Assembly: GCA_028829895.1 (NCBI GenBank)
Contig: CM054182.1
Coordinates: forward strand, 11,315,501-11,379,500
From: Sinotaia quadrata
Lineage: Eukaryota > Mollusca > Gastropoda > Architaenioglossa > Viviparidae
Length of the DNA stretch: 64,000 bases
Direction of reading: 5' to 3'
Both the position numbers and the translations under genes were made by a program. Below the pieces are notes generated by a model. It was not told the DNA's origin and made no database searches. It was given only the letters and a program-made list of their open reading frames with translations. Within the stretch, counting starts at the first letter, position 1. Each line of letters begins with the position of its first letter. Shown here in pieces: positions 22,441 to 37,400 of this stretch.

Positions 22441-24114
22441 ATATATTATTTTATAATCAGTCCTGAAATACACATTTATTTATAAACAATGAAACATACA
22501 TGCTATTTGTTCATTTATATAAAATTTAATTATAATAACAACCAAAAGTTATTTGCTCTTAATTAGTCTCACATTCACATGGAAATTCATTTAGGTGCAA
22601 AATATCTTGAGCTTATTTTCTAGTACAAAACCAAATTTAATATGTAATCATTACTGGAAAATATGGTGTATGACTAATATATTTTCCCAGACTTAATATG
22701 TGTTCATCTAATTCTAATTATCACTCTGAGTCAAAAGACAAGTGAATTTAGAATCATTGTTAATATTAACATTGTACCTTTCAGTTTAACTCTGTGTGTG
22801 TGTGTGTGTGTGTTTTATTTCTGTCTGTCTCTCTGGATGTAAAAACTCTGGACTAAAAACTCTTGATCCAACATCATAACAACAGTGAATGAAATTATTT
22901 TTGCTCTAGACGTCTATCCATATGCAGCAAAAGACCAGCAACTTTAGTATTATTGATTGTAATATATATGCTTACTTGTACAAATTCATTATTTGCCTAG
23001 TTAAACTAACGTTAGCACACATCTTGTTTATAAACATACAAGGTAAATACTTTTTTTTTCAATGAATAGTCTTAGTATTTACATTACATTGTATTTTACT
23101 TATGATATTTTGTATACATATATTATTTCCACTGTAAAACTATAACTTTAGTTTATATAAATATATAATACTTAATAGAGTAACATCTTACTTGGTGATT
23201 ACATTTTGACTCAAGTACATTAAAGAAAAATCACATATACTAGTCAAAATTATGATGACATTTAGTACAGCACTCATGTGATGAATGGTGAGACATACCA
23301 GTTCTTAACTAAGTCCAACACTCTCAGGCTTTCCTTCAGTGTTCGAAAGATAATTTTTCTTCGATTGAGCATCAGATGAAGCATACATTGTTAGTTTAAC
23401 ATATATGGTACATTGGTACACAAAATACACATATTTATATACTGGAATCACACTTAATGATGCAAGATGCTGACACCATGTCCGGCACATGGAAACTGAG
23501 ACTGGGTGAGTGAAAAGCAGATTAATGTCTTTCATATCACCACTCACTTCAGGTGATGAACAGAATTGCCTACTCTACTTTTTTCTCTTTTTATTTATTA
23601 TTTGCTTTTTGTCAAAAAAATGCACATGTGTGTTTACATAAATTAAATGCCTGCAAGATGTGACTCAACTGTGTGTACAGTATTTTTGCAACCACTGTAG
23701 TATAGTAACATTTGCAGTTTATGATAAGTCTGTTTTTCATTTTTACTTTTCATATTTTATTATTTCTCACAATAACATTGTGGTTCTTCTGTTTTGTTGT
23801 TGCTGTTGACCATCAAACTCAAAGGGTGATATCTATTGTGCTTCCATGAACCAAACAATGGTGCTCCCACACATCTACTAAGAAGAGTTCTAGAAAGATT
23901 GAGAGAAACTGACTGTAAGTATACGGTGTCAATGCTATTTAAAAGGAAAATAATCCAAAGAAATCTTTTTGAGTTATATACTCAAACTTTACTTTACAAT
24001 ATTCTGATAGTTCTTAATCTTATATGAAAAAGAAATACAAACATATTCCTTTAAGCTTTTTTATTTTAAATTAATTCTCAGAATATCTCACTTTAAGTCA
24101 TATAAAGACCTAAC

Positions 24115-24152
24115 ATACACACACACACATGCACACGCGCGCGCGCGCACAC

Positions 24153-24203
<51 letters not shown>
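24115..24203 (+). repeat. (AC)n/(CG)n compound microsatellite
   Basis: AC repeat interrupted by CGCGCGCGCGCG at about 24136, then CACACACG and a long AC tract to 24203. Alternating purine-pyrimidine throughout, hence Z-DNA-prone. It is followed by GGTGTGTGTG, which could pair back with the tract. Confidence 0.92.
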
Positions 24204-24204
<1 letters not shown>

Positions 24205-26107
24205 TTTATTTGGTGTGTGTGTGACTGTGAGGCTTAATTTTTTTCATTGATTTATTATTTATTGTAGTTGTAGTAGTGCATATATCTTCATAATTAAATT
24301 AATGGAAGAAAAGTAATCAATCATATTGCAACTCCAGACCTACTTCTTAAAAACCTTTAAAGTTTAAACATCATTAAAAATAATTTTATGTCATGGCATT
24401 TAAAAGTTATCATTTTATCTTAACTCACAGAGTCATTTCTTTTTCTTTTAAATCATGGTGGTAAAGGAACTTTTTTTTATATAATATTTCTTTATAATTT
24501 TTTTCTTTTACCTCTTCACAGTATCTGTTTGTTCTGAATAAAACTTCTCAGTATCAGTTGTGCATTGATATCACCAGTATTGATTTCAGAAGTATTCAAT
24601 AAAGACTTCTCTGATCCTAAAAAGAAAAACCAATCCACATATAGATCTGTTGATGATGAGCTTACTGATTTGATTGTTAAGTGAAGCAGAATCTCTGTCA
24701 GCAGTAAAGTACATTAGTCACTGCAATCTAAAGTGGATCAAAAGCATCAAAGATAAAAGGTGTGCTCCTCTCAGCAAAAGTCAAATTAAATTAAGGCAGC
24801 GCTAAATTTCAGGCATATTTCATCTCTAAACTCCTTTCTTTCTCATACACATTTTCAACTTACAAATCTACAGTAATATTCATTAGCCCGATACATTCAC
24901 AGCATAAGAAATGTATCATTGATCAAAATTCACAAGTATAGTGTATAACGTAATCAAATTAGTGAACATAGAAATAATGGTTCAATTCAAATCATAGATC
25001 AATAGCAAGCATGTACAAAATATTTTAAAGTCCATTCTTTATCAGTCAGTTAACTTACCATAAGCTAATAATTTTATGACTGGACTTATGCCAAAAATTA
25101 AACTGATTAGAATATAGGACTTCTTCAACAAAGTATCTTTCGGTCCATCTCCATTGGTTGAATTTGTTATGAACAAGTTTCAGACTATTATTTAGAAAAA
25201 CTACTCATCCAGTTGGAACTGGTTTAGATTACATCAGCAAGTCCTTGCACATTTTTTACCTGAGTTGTTTACTCCAACTCTGACACACAAAAAATACCAT
25301 CAAATGCAGTGACCAAGGTCATGTCATTTTGACATTTAACAATTTATATAACAATTAAGTTTCAAAATGCAGATAGGCAAATTTACTCCACCACAAAAGG
25401 ATACTAGGTTGTTTGATTATCTCATGATATTGCATATCTTAAATGCATGATAAACAATTCAGAATTTATTATAATGTAGCCAAGGTGTGCACCCAGTGCT
25501 GAAGATATCAGACCTCAGAAAGGAAAGTAGTGAGAAGGTTCTAGGAAAATTAAAAGTAATTGATTGAACATATAAATATTTTCTCTGCTTGTATACTTTA
25601 ACATTGGTAAAGAATATTTAGCAAGAATAAGGAGAATTCTAGATTCTACAGAACTTAGTTTATTAAAAGGACATTCTGGACTAATTATAATCATAATCAA
25701 GAAGAGTTGTTGGTTCTCCCTACAAAGTTTGACATTGAAGCCTCTGTTTGTGTTACATGACACAGGAATGGCAATGGAGTTAATTTTTTTAAAATTTTAA
25801 TATTAAAATAACATACTTTATGTATGTTGTTGACTCCTTCAGCTTTGCCACAACATTTGAAATATCTTAGACAGCTGTCTTGTTTTTTATTAATACAAAT
25901 ATATTTGCATGTTGAATTTGTATTCCCTAAGCTTTACAGTATGGGCAGAATCTTCCTCTCATTTTCCCTTGCTTTGCCACTTCATGAAACTACATTCATT
26001 TTTCATTTCTAATCGAATTTTATAATGTTTATTCTGGAAACTATTTTATTTTAATAAATGAATATATGTTTGTATATTGTGTGTATATCATTCAACAGGT
26101 ATCCAAA

Positions 26108-26678
26108 ATGGATGACCAGATGCTGGTAGAAGATGCATTGATCCAGCCACAGCTTGACCTGAGGTCAATAATCATGAAAATTGACAATGAATTGCATGAT
26201 GACGATGTTGACAACCTGAAGTTTCTCTGTCTTGGGCTGCTGATTGGGAGTAAGTTAAAGCGTGTTGATAATGCACTGGAACTGATCGACCTTTTAGAAA
26301 GTGCTGGCCATGTCTCTGCCAGTGATTACTTCATCTTAGCAGATCTTCTGCAGATTATTTGCAGGCTGGATGTGTTGGAATCAATTGGATTCACTGAGGA
26401 AGAAGTTCTTTATAGGAGACAGCAATGTGGCTCCAGGGTTGACCCATTCTATGTTCTGTTGTTCAGAATCTCAGAAGAAATGACTAAAGAAGATGTTAAG
26501 AAAGCAGCTCATCAGTTTGGAAAGATGCCTCAGTCTAAGAAACTGGAGAAAGGAACTGATCTCTTTACTGTCATGTGTCAGCGCCAAGCTATTACTCCAA
26601 ATAATATCAACTTGTTGTTAGACATTTTTACATCGTTGAAAAGAAATGATATTGTACAGATGATCAGGAAATATTTGG
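26108..26678 (+). other. Exon with both death effector domains
   Basis: One exon of at least 580 bp (from acceptor 26099) encodes both DEDs. DED1 ends with CRLDVLESIG, matching the conserved R-x-D-L-L motif; DED2 ends with LKRNDIVQMIRKYL. These homotypic modules assemble caspase-8 with FADD into filaments. The donor GTAAGG is in phase 1. Confidence 0.9.
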
Positions 26679-29600
26679 GTAAGGATCTTCTGTTTGAATA
26701 TTTAAAATTGTATTGCATTTAGTATTGCTATCCTTGCAGCTTCTATTTCTTATGAAGGATATTTCTATTGTATAAGCTATTATTTTTTTGTGGGACATTT
26801 GCATACAGTATGTGTTGGCCAACTGTGTTCTCATGTGAAGTGTTGCAACTGTGCATACATGCATGTGTATGTGTACATGTGTGTATGCATGCATATGTAC
26901 ACAATGTATATGTGTATATTTTATGAGGCAAGGCAAAATACAATAACTGTTCATCTAGTTAAATTTGTAGATTTTATATTTTTGTTTTTATATTTCAAAT
27001 ATAATTTGCTTCAGAATAATTTCTTGGGGGGATGGGGGGAGATGAATCTAACTGATAGAAGTGTTTATTATTTCAGATTGGTACATGTAATGATTAGGAG
27101 TATGATTGTAGTTAATAATATATTTGGTATTTACTATCAAATGTGCAGCTCAGATGTCAAGAAATTTACACTAGCTGAATTTATAATCTGTAATATATTA
27201 TTATAGAAATTTTTAAATGTATTTAAAAGAATAATATAAAAATTTTCTGATGTGGTTTGAGATCAGGCTATAGGTTTACATATTTGCTTTAATAACAAAT
27301 TATTTTTAACATTAGCAGAGACAATTGGATCAAACCCATCATCAGGCAATATGTTCCCCACACAGATAGGGGTAAGTTTGAATGTTTCTGGATTTTTTTA
27401 TTCATAATAGTAAGACAGAATTGTAAGAGCAACTCTTGAAGAGAATTATTGTAAAATTTGGAGTATAACCATAATTGTACAAAATAAAATGCTTAAAATT
27501 ACTTTCCTGAATATTTTATACAACACAAACTTGATGAAAGTTGCAAAAAAATGTATGCATTCTAATAAAAAATTTTACACTAACTGAATACTTTAACTGA
27601 ATTATTTTTCTGGAGTTATTCAAGAATTATTTCTCTGTATAATTTTGTACTGATGAAAGAATTTTTGTCATTTATTATATCATCTGATTATTTTAACTTA
27701 TAAGTGGAAATAATGTAACTTTTTTCCAGTTGTATTTATGTACACATACTTTTACCACTGCAAATCAGTAATCATATCATTTAAGATAATATTTTACTAC
27801 AACAAGAATCACTCTTTTAAATGTATTTATAATGATATATGCAACATATTGAAGCATAACTAACCATAATACACACAAGAACAAAGTGAATTGAATTTTC
27901 AATAAAAAGTATAATGATTCATTCATTTCCTTTTTAGATAATTCCAATGGAAGGTATGGGTCATATGTCTGGTGATATTTCCGTTTCCATAGGACGGAAT
28001 GCAGCACAATTCCCTCCTCTTCCTCAATTTCAGCATCTCAGTCCATCGTCTTTTATACCAAATTCATCCCTGCAGATCATAAATCCAAATTCTGCATTTC
28101 ATATCAGCCAAGATCCTAAGTTCAGATCTCAGCAGCAAAATGCAACCATGGAAGGGATTTTGACAGACAAAATGGCTTTTCAGGCAGCACTGGAAACAGA
28201 AAGTAAGCAAACATAAATAATATTCATAATTTTCTTTGCGTAGTGTAAACTTTTCTTTATTTATGGAGATGTCTCTTGATAAAGAGCAACAATCACTGTA
28301 TTCCACCAAAACATTATGTATATTGCTGCTGTTTCCGACAACTAGAGCTTTATGTATAGTAATGCTGTTTCTGACAACCTAAACATTATATATAGTACTG
28401 TTTCTGACAGCCCTGTATAGTACTCTTGTTTCTGACAGCCTAATAATGCTGTTTCTGACAACCTAAACATTATATATAGTACTGTTGTTTCTGAAAACCA
28501 AAACATTGCCTATATTACTGTTGTTTCTGAAAACCAAAACATTTCCTATATTACTGCCATTTTTGACAACCAAAATGTGTATTGCTATTGTTTTTGATGA
28601 CTAAAACTTTGCATATTTTAATGCCATTTCTGATGACCAAAATATGTATATTTACTGCTAACCTTGAATGTAATGTGCAATTTTTCTAGAATATTTATTA
28701 CAAAATTTACATACACATATATAGGGAACATTTCCCAAGTAATTAAAGATTTATTTTACAAAACTTAGGAAATAAAATCTTACAAACTTATTACAAATAG
28801 AAATTTGAGGGATATATATATATATATTATTTGCTGTAACTTTTTTTCTTTTTTCTGCAGTCCTTCCTTTGGAATTTGTGAAAGAACTTGCAGTTTTTAT
28901 TCCAGGTAACTAAATGAAGTTTTAAAATTCTGATTTCCCCATTGTAACTATCCATTTTGTCAGTGGCAATCACTTTATTTCCTATATTGATAACTTTCAA
29001 ATCTTTCTATAAGATCCAATCAATTCTGAGGCATTAGGATCAAGGTCAAGGGATGTTTATTTCTTTCTTAACATAATTTTATGCCACCAACTAATAGAAT
29101 ATGTTTTTTAAGTGTTTCCAAAATGACTGACTGTCTTTAATACTGTATTCTTCAGTTGTTAGCTATTATTAAATGCAAGTAATACACAGATTGTTTTCAT
29201 TTGAAATTATATAATTAAAACTATCTTTGTTGGTATATTCACTGATGACTGCCTATACAAATTCTTTAAAGACTATGTATTTTTTTTATTATTAAAGCAA
29301 CATTTGATAAATAATTATAATAAAAGGAAAAGCACTTTATTAAATACTCACAAGTACTAGCATAATTAATTATATTTTGTATTTGAATCAAACCACCCTT
29401 TTAGAGTCCATATAGTGCATCTTACATTTATTTTCTGTAAATTTGATAATTCTTACATTCTATTTTCTTTAATCATACTTAATTGCAAAATGTTGCCTTG
29501 CAGACATGTATCTTCTTATATTCTGTATACATTACCTTACATTTCTTAACTGCAAAATAGCATCATGCATTCATTAACTGCAAACAGCATTGATTCTTTG

Positions 29601-32600
29601 AATTTTTGTCATGAATGTACTGTTGCAGTTGAATACTGGCAAGAGTTTTTTAATAAGCTTGGTGTCCAGATAGAAACAACCAGTGTTTCAAATGCAGCAC
29701 AGCAACAGCAGTACAGATTTTATGTGGCTGTCATTCGGTGGCTTTCACTCCCGGAAACAAAAAAACTGGATCCTGTCCTTGCTCGCACGAAGTTTGTGCT
29801 AGCTTTGTTGCATGCTGGACCAGCATTGCTGGCTCAGAATGTGGCAGAACACTTAAATATAGACTTACAAAGTGAGTTATTTTATTTTAAACAATTATTA
29901 GTTTTCAAAGACACTTTATATGAGTTGGAAACAATTATTAGTTTTCAAAGAGATTTTATATGTGAGTTGATGCTACTTCTTATTTGAGTAGAGATCTTTG
30001 GTAAAACAGTTGAAATTTTTGTCATCTGATGTGAAAAAATAATAGTGAAAATAAAATACTTTCTCAGTTCTCTTTATAAAAAAACTGCATATTGTGATTG
30101 TTTTTCAGTAAGTTGAAAAATAAATTTGTGAAATAATAGTAAGTCTTCTTTTTATAGAGATCTCAGACCCGGTACTGCCTCTTACCAAGATTTCACATAG
30201 CAGACAGTCCAGTCTGAAATAGCAGCTGAACTCAGCAGAGTGGCCAGCCATTCTGATGGTCTGGTTTGACTGTCTCGATGATTTACCACAGTGGCTTATT
30301 AGTTGAATAATAATCTTGCCAAGGCAGTAGAACTTGTCTTGTTCAGTCAAATTAATTGTCTTGAAAAACCCAGTTGATTTTCCAAGTCATTTAGAAACTG
30401 ATATCAACATCTGAAATTTACTACAGCTGCTTTCATAAGATTATTATTTTTAAGTATGTTACTTTTTAAAAAATAAAATTAGAAAAAGAAATTGTCTGGT
30501 TTAAAATAGAAATATATATATACTAATTATTAAAGTACTGAAGATTTCAACAATGAAATTTTTTCTTTAATGTAATTGTTTTCTGTTTTATAATTTTTAA
30601 TTTTAAAATTTGTTTGTTTTTATGGTTGATGTTGTTGATTTAAAAATAAATCATATTAATTTCTCTGTTTTTGCAAATGAAAAGGTGTTATGCAAGATTC
30701 AATGGAATCACCCGTAGGAGATCTGGTGAACATAAAAAATGAAACAGCCAGTACAGGCAAGTTCAGCTTTTATAATCATAGTTAAGGCTCATTCACAAAT
30801 TCTTTAGCATATGATTGACTTTTGATTCACAAATATGATCTGTACCATATGATCTGTTATGGATGGACAGCAAAGTAGCATGAGAGTAATATTTTTGTAA
30901 GTTAAAGTGCATGTCTTGCATGCACGGAGATGAGGGGAGGATTTGGAAGTCTTTTTAAATTTGAGATTTTACGTATATCACAATTAAAAAGGTTTTCAAC
31001 AAATTAAGAGGTTATCGAAATACATGTATTTTTCATAACTGGTTCTTATTTATCAGGCTTTGTATACTTTACCACTGATGCATGGGTTTATCAACTCTTA
31101 TATTCCACTGATGTAGGACTTATCAAAATGTACTATATTACTCGTACTTGGTTTATCACCAAAAAAAAAATACTTTGGATGTATGACTTTTCAAAGGTAC
31201 TTTTCAGCTGATGTCATGTTTTACTGAACCTCATACACTACAACTGATCTAAACATAATCAAAAAAATTTATGTTTTTCTTTGCAACTGATGAATGACTT
31301 AACAAATACTTTTGTTTTCCTATACAGCTGATGTTATACTTTATAAAAATACACAGTATTTAAAGTGCTGAATAGTTTATCAGATTACATATACATGTAC
31401 ATTGATATATAATTTTATCAAAATACCTGTTTTACTTTACACCTGATGTATAATTTATCAGATTACATATACACTGATATATAATTTTATCAAAATACAT
31501 GTTTTACTTTACACCTGATGTATGGTTCAGGTAGTGCTACTGAGGAGGAGCCACAGGTGGCACCGGTCACACATCAGATGCAACATTTGAGCCTGAATCA
31601 AGCCACACCCTCTTCCTCTCCATTGCGCTATTACAAGATGAATGCCAATCCTGTTGGTAAGTTTCTTATCTGTTTAGTCATTGCAAGACCAGGATGCAGA
31701 ATAAACTACCAATACTTTATTTGAATAGGAATAAACTCATTTTAAAAGTCTCATAGCATAAGTGGCACACTTTGTTGAAATTTTTTTTATATATATCAAG
31801 AAATTTTAATATGAGAAGGTATTTTTTTGTCGTTGTAAAACCTCTCTAATTAATTTTTGATAAACATTTCATTGTACATTATTTCTTTTGTTGTGCTATA
31901 ACAACTACTACTAAACAAAAACAATCCTGTTTTTCAAGAGACCATTAGTGGTCAATACATTTACAGAACTGGTCATGGTACATTATTTCTTTTGTTGTGC
32001 TATAACAACTACTACTAAACAAAAACAATCCTGTTTTTCAAGAGACCATTAGTGGTCAATACATTTACAGAACTGGTCATGGTACATTTACAAAGTCACA
32101 CAGGAAGAGATGATCAGCACATTTTCATTCTTTAAGAATACAAAAATATACGCCAGAAGTAATTGCAGCAGGAATAGGTAGATTTTTTTAATTATTATTA
32201 AATTACTGATTATTTCATCTAACCAGAAACTGTCATGCTTCACATTGACCCTTAGAATGGAATGAAAGGTTAAAGTTCAGTTACAGCATCCCTCCTTCAC
32301 TGAGAGTTACTTCCTACATTGCCTCATCTTGCTTAGTGCACTATTGTCGTGCTTGCCTGCCAGGGCTGTGCAGTTGTTCAGAATTTTGTAATTGTCAGTT
32401 TCTATCCTCTTCTGTTCATAGTTGTTGGTCCCCATCCATTCCTCTGTTTCTTTTATTTCTGTTTCCAGTTTATCTTCAGTGTATTTACCTTTTGGATTAG
32501 TTGTTATTTCTCTTACTGTGTTTAATTTGGCTAGAATCTTGGCTGATTTTTTTTTTTAATAAAGTCTTTAAAGGGACTTAACTCCCAGTCATGGAACACT

Positions 32601-34412
32601 TCTCAGTGAGCTTCAATCTTCCATACTCCTGCATGGAGCTCGATGATTCTTGGTGTGGTGAATGTAGGTCTAACTGATTAATCAGTCTTGAAAGTAATCA
32701 ACAGTATCTTAGCAACTGAATAGAAATAAAACAATACTATGTAAGTGGCAAATTCAAAATCTGCTTAATCAGATTTTAATCTTTTGTCCATTTTTCTGAT
32801 GCATGGCAGTCATAATGGTTTATGGGTGTGTATTCTGAGTTAAGATGTCTAAGAAAAAGCTAATGTACTGTACAATTGCTAGTCAGTTGTGACTGAACCT
32901 CCTTTTTTTTTCAAATCCCGTAATTTTTGCACATATGTAAAAATAGCTTATTTTTCCCAGCAACCTTTCAAAGTTAGTGACTTGCCAGAAAATATTCTTT
33001 GTCCTTCTTCACATTACATGGAGAACACCTCCAGCTTATGCTGGTATCACATCAGAAACAATAGGGGGGGACTGGTGAGGTGCTGGGTGGAGGCAGAATT
33101 AGGGACTATTGCAAAATGACACATATACACTTTCAAAAGGTTTTTTTAAAAATTTGTAAACATTTTATTAAGGAGTTTTTCCTGTGACCCATTGGTACTT
33201 TATTATCTGCATTGAATTTCTGACAGAATGTTTTTTCCACTGTTGTAATTTAACAAAAGAGAGGCATGAATATGTTTTGTAATTGATCAGCCAATCAAAA
33301 TAAAGTAAAAGAGATCTTTTTATTTTTCTCTTTCTGCATGTCATCATCTGCTCTAAAAAACATGAACTTGCTGTCTGCTTTGAACAGTGACATCCATACA
33401 ATCAGTAGTTAGTTATCAGTCATTAACATATGCAAGCACTTTTTTTTGGTCTTTACTTGCTATTTAAAATACTTTTTAGTGCCTAATTCATTTACTACTT
33501 TCATAGATTCATTTCACTGAGACAGTGCTTTTGTATGATAATTAATAATTATGGAAAAACGTTTGGTGTTTGACAAACTTTCTGATGCCAAGGGTTTGTT
33601 GTACAATGTCTTATATCATTTTTTTGCTTTCATTTTTTTTTTCTGCCCTTCTGTGTTTCTCTGTTTGACTAAAATATTTTTGATTTTTTCAGGTGTTTGT
33701 CTTATTATAAACAACAGATATTTCACAAAAGATCCTGAAGATGAGAACGCTAAACTGATGCCAGAAAGAGAGGGTACTGATTCTGATAGAGGTATATATA
33801 TACTTTATTGAAAACTTTTATTGCTGAATCTATGTGTTAAAGATAGCCACATTGAACTTCATAACTTAAAATAAATTTAACTTTCTAAAACACAACATAA
33901 CTTAGATATATAACTAATTCAAACTCTTTTTTTTTTTTAAGTTTTTATTTTTTTAAAGAGAAATGACTAATCAGTAACATTATAGAATTATTAATTATTA
34001 TTAATTAATTATTAAAATGTTTCTTTAGGTTTTACAAAAAAAACAACTCAGTTTTCATTCTTGTTGGAATAATAATTTTAAAAACATACTGGTTTATATA
34101 ATGTTTTAAATGGTGGATGTTGAAGACATGTTTGAATTGGGTATCATCGTTAGACAACACTAATTTTAAGGCTTTGGTCTTTAATTAAAGTATTTGAAAT
34201 TAATGCGTTCATTTGTGGTCTGTGTAATAATGTAAATAAATAATTATTTTTTTTCTTTTATACAGTATTCCTCATGGAAAATTATGTTTGTTGGTGAGCA
34301 AATGTCCTGACTGAAAATTTAGCAAGTGTGTATGTGCGCATTTGTGTTTCTAAGTTGTTTGCACAGGAAGTAGAAAGGGAGGAAAAGTACACTGTAAAAT
34401 TTAACAAGTGTA

Positions 34413-34444
<32 letters not shown>

Positions 34445-37400
34445 ATATGTGTGCACTTGTCTTGCTAAGTTGTTTGCACAGGAAGTAGAATGGAAAAAAA
34501 CCCAGTAAAATGGGGCAAATCGTGTGTGGTGTGTGCATGAATGTGTGTGTGCAGAATTTCAAATTTTGTGTACATACTAAATGAGTAGCCCTTCCAAATA
34601 AATCTAAATATATGATTTGTTCTTAAAATAATCATTTTGAAGCTTTGAATTTAATCTTAAATTTAAACACTAGTTAAAATAAAATACTTGTACCATTAGT
34701 TGTTCATATGAGAAATAGCAGAACTTTCTAATTATATATCTTTACAAGGGCTGCCCTTTTTATTATCATATTGGTGGGTTTTAGGTGTGATACAAGTTGG
34801 CTCAGTTCTAAAGTGTTTCGTAGACACGATTTTTACTTTGATCCAGAAGGGTATATTTAAGGAAGAATTGTCCTAGACAACTTTTTTAGTTATATCAGAT
34901 AGATCTAGCTTTCCTTTTCTGAGGGGTAGAAGAGAGCAGATTTACACCAAGAGAGTCCAATGGAGTATTGTTGCTATGTCATAGGTGGACATGCAAGACT
35001 TAAATACTTTTGTACAGCCTTTGTCTATTTTTCCCTTTGTACATTGCAGATAAACTAAAGGATGTTTTCCAACATCTGAAATTTAAAGTTTATACGTGTG
35101 AAAATCTAACCAACACACAAATGGTTGAGGCTATTGAGAGCTGTGCCAGGATGGATCATACAGAATACGATTGCTTTGTTTGCTGTATTTTAACGCATGG
35201 TGTCCTTGGTGAACTTTATGGAATAAATGGAAGAACTGTCCCCATTTCCACCTTGACAGCCCCACTTAGGCCCCAGTATTGCCCAACCTTGCGGGGGAAG
35301 CCCAAACTATTCTTCTTACAGGCATGCCAAGGGCGTGAAAAGCAACCAGGTAAGTCAAATATTTGTGTTAAATTGCTGAAGTATGAAGTTTAGATGGATG
35401 CAAAGATATAAAATTACTATTGTTACTGTTCATTTGCCTTTTATTTATGTATGTTACTTGATGTGTTATTTCATTTATAATGTTTTACATTATTGTTTTT
35501 TATCTGGTCAAAGGAATTTCTTTTGACAAGACTGAATTTTCTTTATTTGTTGATCAGCACAATTGTGAGAATAAAAACTTAATGTATCTGGCCCACTGTG
35601 ATATATTAAACAAATACAAGACACAGATGACTTACAAATATAACAAACTGTTCTTGGTGCACTATGCCAATTAAGGCACCTTAATCTCTTACATTTACTT
35701 TATGCTTGAGTGAGTGTGTGAATGTCACAGGTAGCTCCATACAATGAATGTGTTTACACACAGACACAAACAATAATAACACTTTTATACTCTTTCATGC
35801 ATTAGATATACCATGGGTAATACTTTAATTTTTATTCACAAAGGATAGCAGTTGAACAGATAATTAACATGTAACAAATGAAAATACCAAAACAATTCCT
35901 TTAGAATTCCCTTATCCCTAAGTAATTTCCAAATAATCGGCATTTATACGGCTTTTACAAAAGTGAGTAATGCTATGTTATCATTACTGAGTGAGTAATG
36001 CACGGTTATCGTTACTGAGTGAGTAATGCAAGGTTATCTTTACTAAGTGAGTAATGCAAGGTTATCATTATTGAGTAATGCAAGGTTATTATTGAGTAAT
36101 GCAAGGTTATCATTACTGAGTGAGTAATGCATGGTTATCATTACTGATGAGTAATACAAAGTTGTAATTACTGAGTGAGTAATGTGAGGTTACCATTACT
36201 GAGTAAGTAATGAAAGATTATCATTACTGAGTGAGTTATGCAGATTATCATTATCACTTAACTAATGACCTTCAATGATATAATACACATATATTTTATG
36301 ATTGTGTTTCAATAATAAATGAGCCACATATTTTCAGACATATGTTAATAGATTGTAATGTGTAACATAATGTGCTTATCTCAATATATCATATCATAAC
36401 CATAATGGGTCTGCCTAATGACACTTTCACACATTGGACTTTGTATTTAGTAAACAATGAATAATTACTCATACTCATAACAGAAAATTTACATTCGGTA
36501 ATTTATCAGAGACTGCATCCTATCCTTTGAAGCCACACTGATACATGCCATGAACCTGCTATTTATTTTATCTTCCATTATCCATTTAAAATGAACAGGT
36601 TATCCAGACATTCAATCAGATGGCATACCAGAAACAGACAGTCCTCAAGAAGCAGATGGCCGGAGAAAGTTAATCCCCAGTGAAGCTGATTTTCTCATTG
36701 GCTATGCTACTGTCCCAGGTTTTGTGTCTTATCGCAGCAAAACCCAAGGTTCTTGGTTTATCAACAAGCTTACAGAGTTGCTCAAGAAATATGCTTACGA
36801 GTAAGTATGCATAACAAGAATTTTATTTTACAGTATCTTGATGAAATTGATTAAATTTATTTGCAATTAGAAAATGATTATCTCTTGAGATTAAATTTCT
36901 TTTAGTCTGGTGTATTTTGATGTTGAATATAGAATGATTATAGAGCAACAAAAAACAGTAAAAACTTGTATCATTGTGAACTTCTGATCCACTTTGATGG
37001 TAGGATAATGAAGTTGCATAGCTATATTTGACTGTATTTCACAGACCACCAATTCTAGGAATTAATGAAAAATGAATCCTGTAATGGCAGACATAAAGGT
37101 TTTCCAACAGAGGACAAGAAGTTAGCTCCTCTTAGATATTTGTAGGGGGGTCATTTTCTGATTTGGAATCAATTTTTTAGTGCATTTATTTGTGTGTGTT
37201 CATGTGTTACTTCACTTATGCTGACAACAGAACAGGCAGTTACTTTGGTTCTCCACAGCTATTCTATTAAAAAAAAAGAGAATTTTTTTTTTATTTGATA
37301 TTGAGTTTTTATGCCATTATTGTTAGCCTTTGTGTTTTAAAGCTAATTCTAAGAAACATATTCACAAGTTTATTTTGAAATTATATTCATATATTGCTTT

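Larger units (their letters stand above)
21112..26098. other. Region upstream of caspase copy 2
   Basis: Contains GT and AC microsatellites, a polypurine tract and a Z-DNA-prone CA/CG tract. The coding exon of copy 2 starts behind a splice acceptor, so one or more 5' UTR exons should lie here. Candidates are an exon ending at 21863 (GTAAGT) or one ending at 23914 (GTAAGT after GAAACTGACT). Neither can be proved from sequence alone. Confidence 0.4.

Noticed and set aside
22104..22473. Cys/Val-rich ORFs on the minus strand
   Set aside because: They are translations of the AC/GT microsatellite and purine tract.
23824..23914. Possible coding exon (PTHLLRRVLERLRETD) before GTAAGT
   Set aside because: A stop codon lies between the only visible acceptor and the frame; kept only as a possible 5' UTR exon.
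24580..24690. Short frame VFNKDFSDPKKKNQSTYRSV after a TTTCAG
   Set aside because: No homology that I recognise, ends in TGA with no partner exons; probably chance or old repeat.
26664..27206. His/Thr-rich and long ORFs downstream of the DED exon
   Set aside because: Intronic; driven by a CATGCATGTATG-type simple repeat, and the protein continues in exon 27316-27371 instead.
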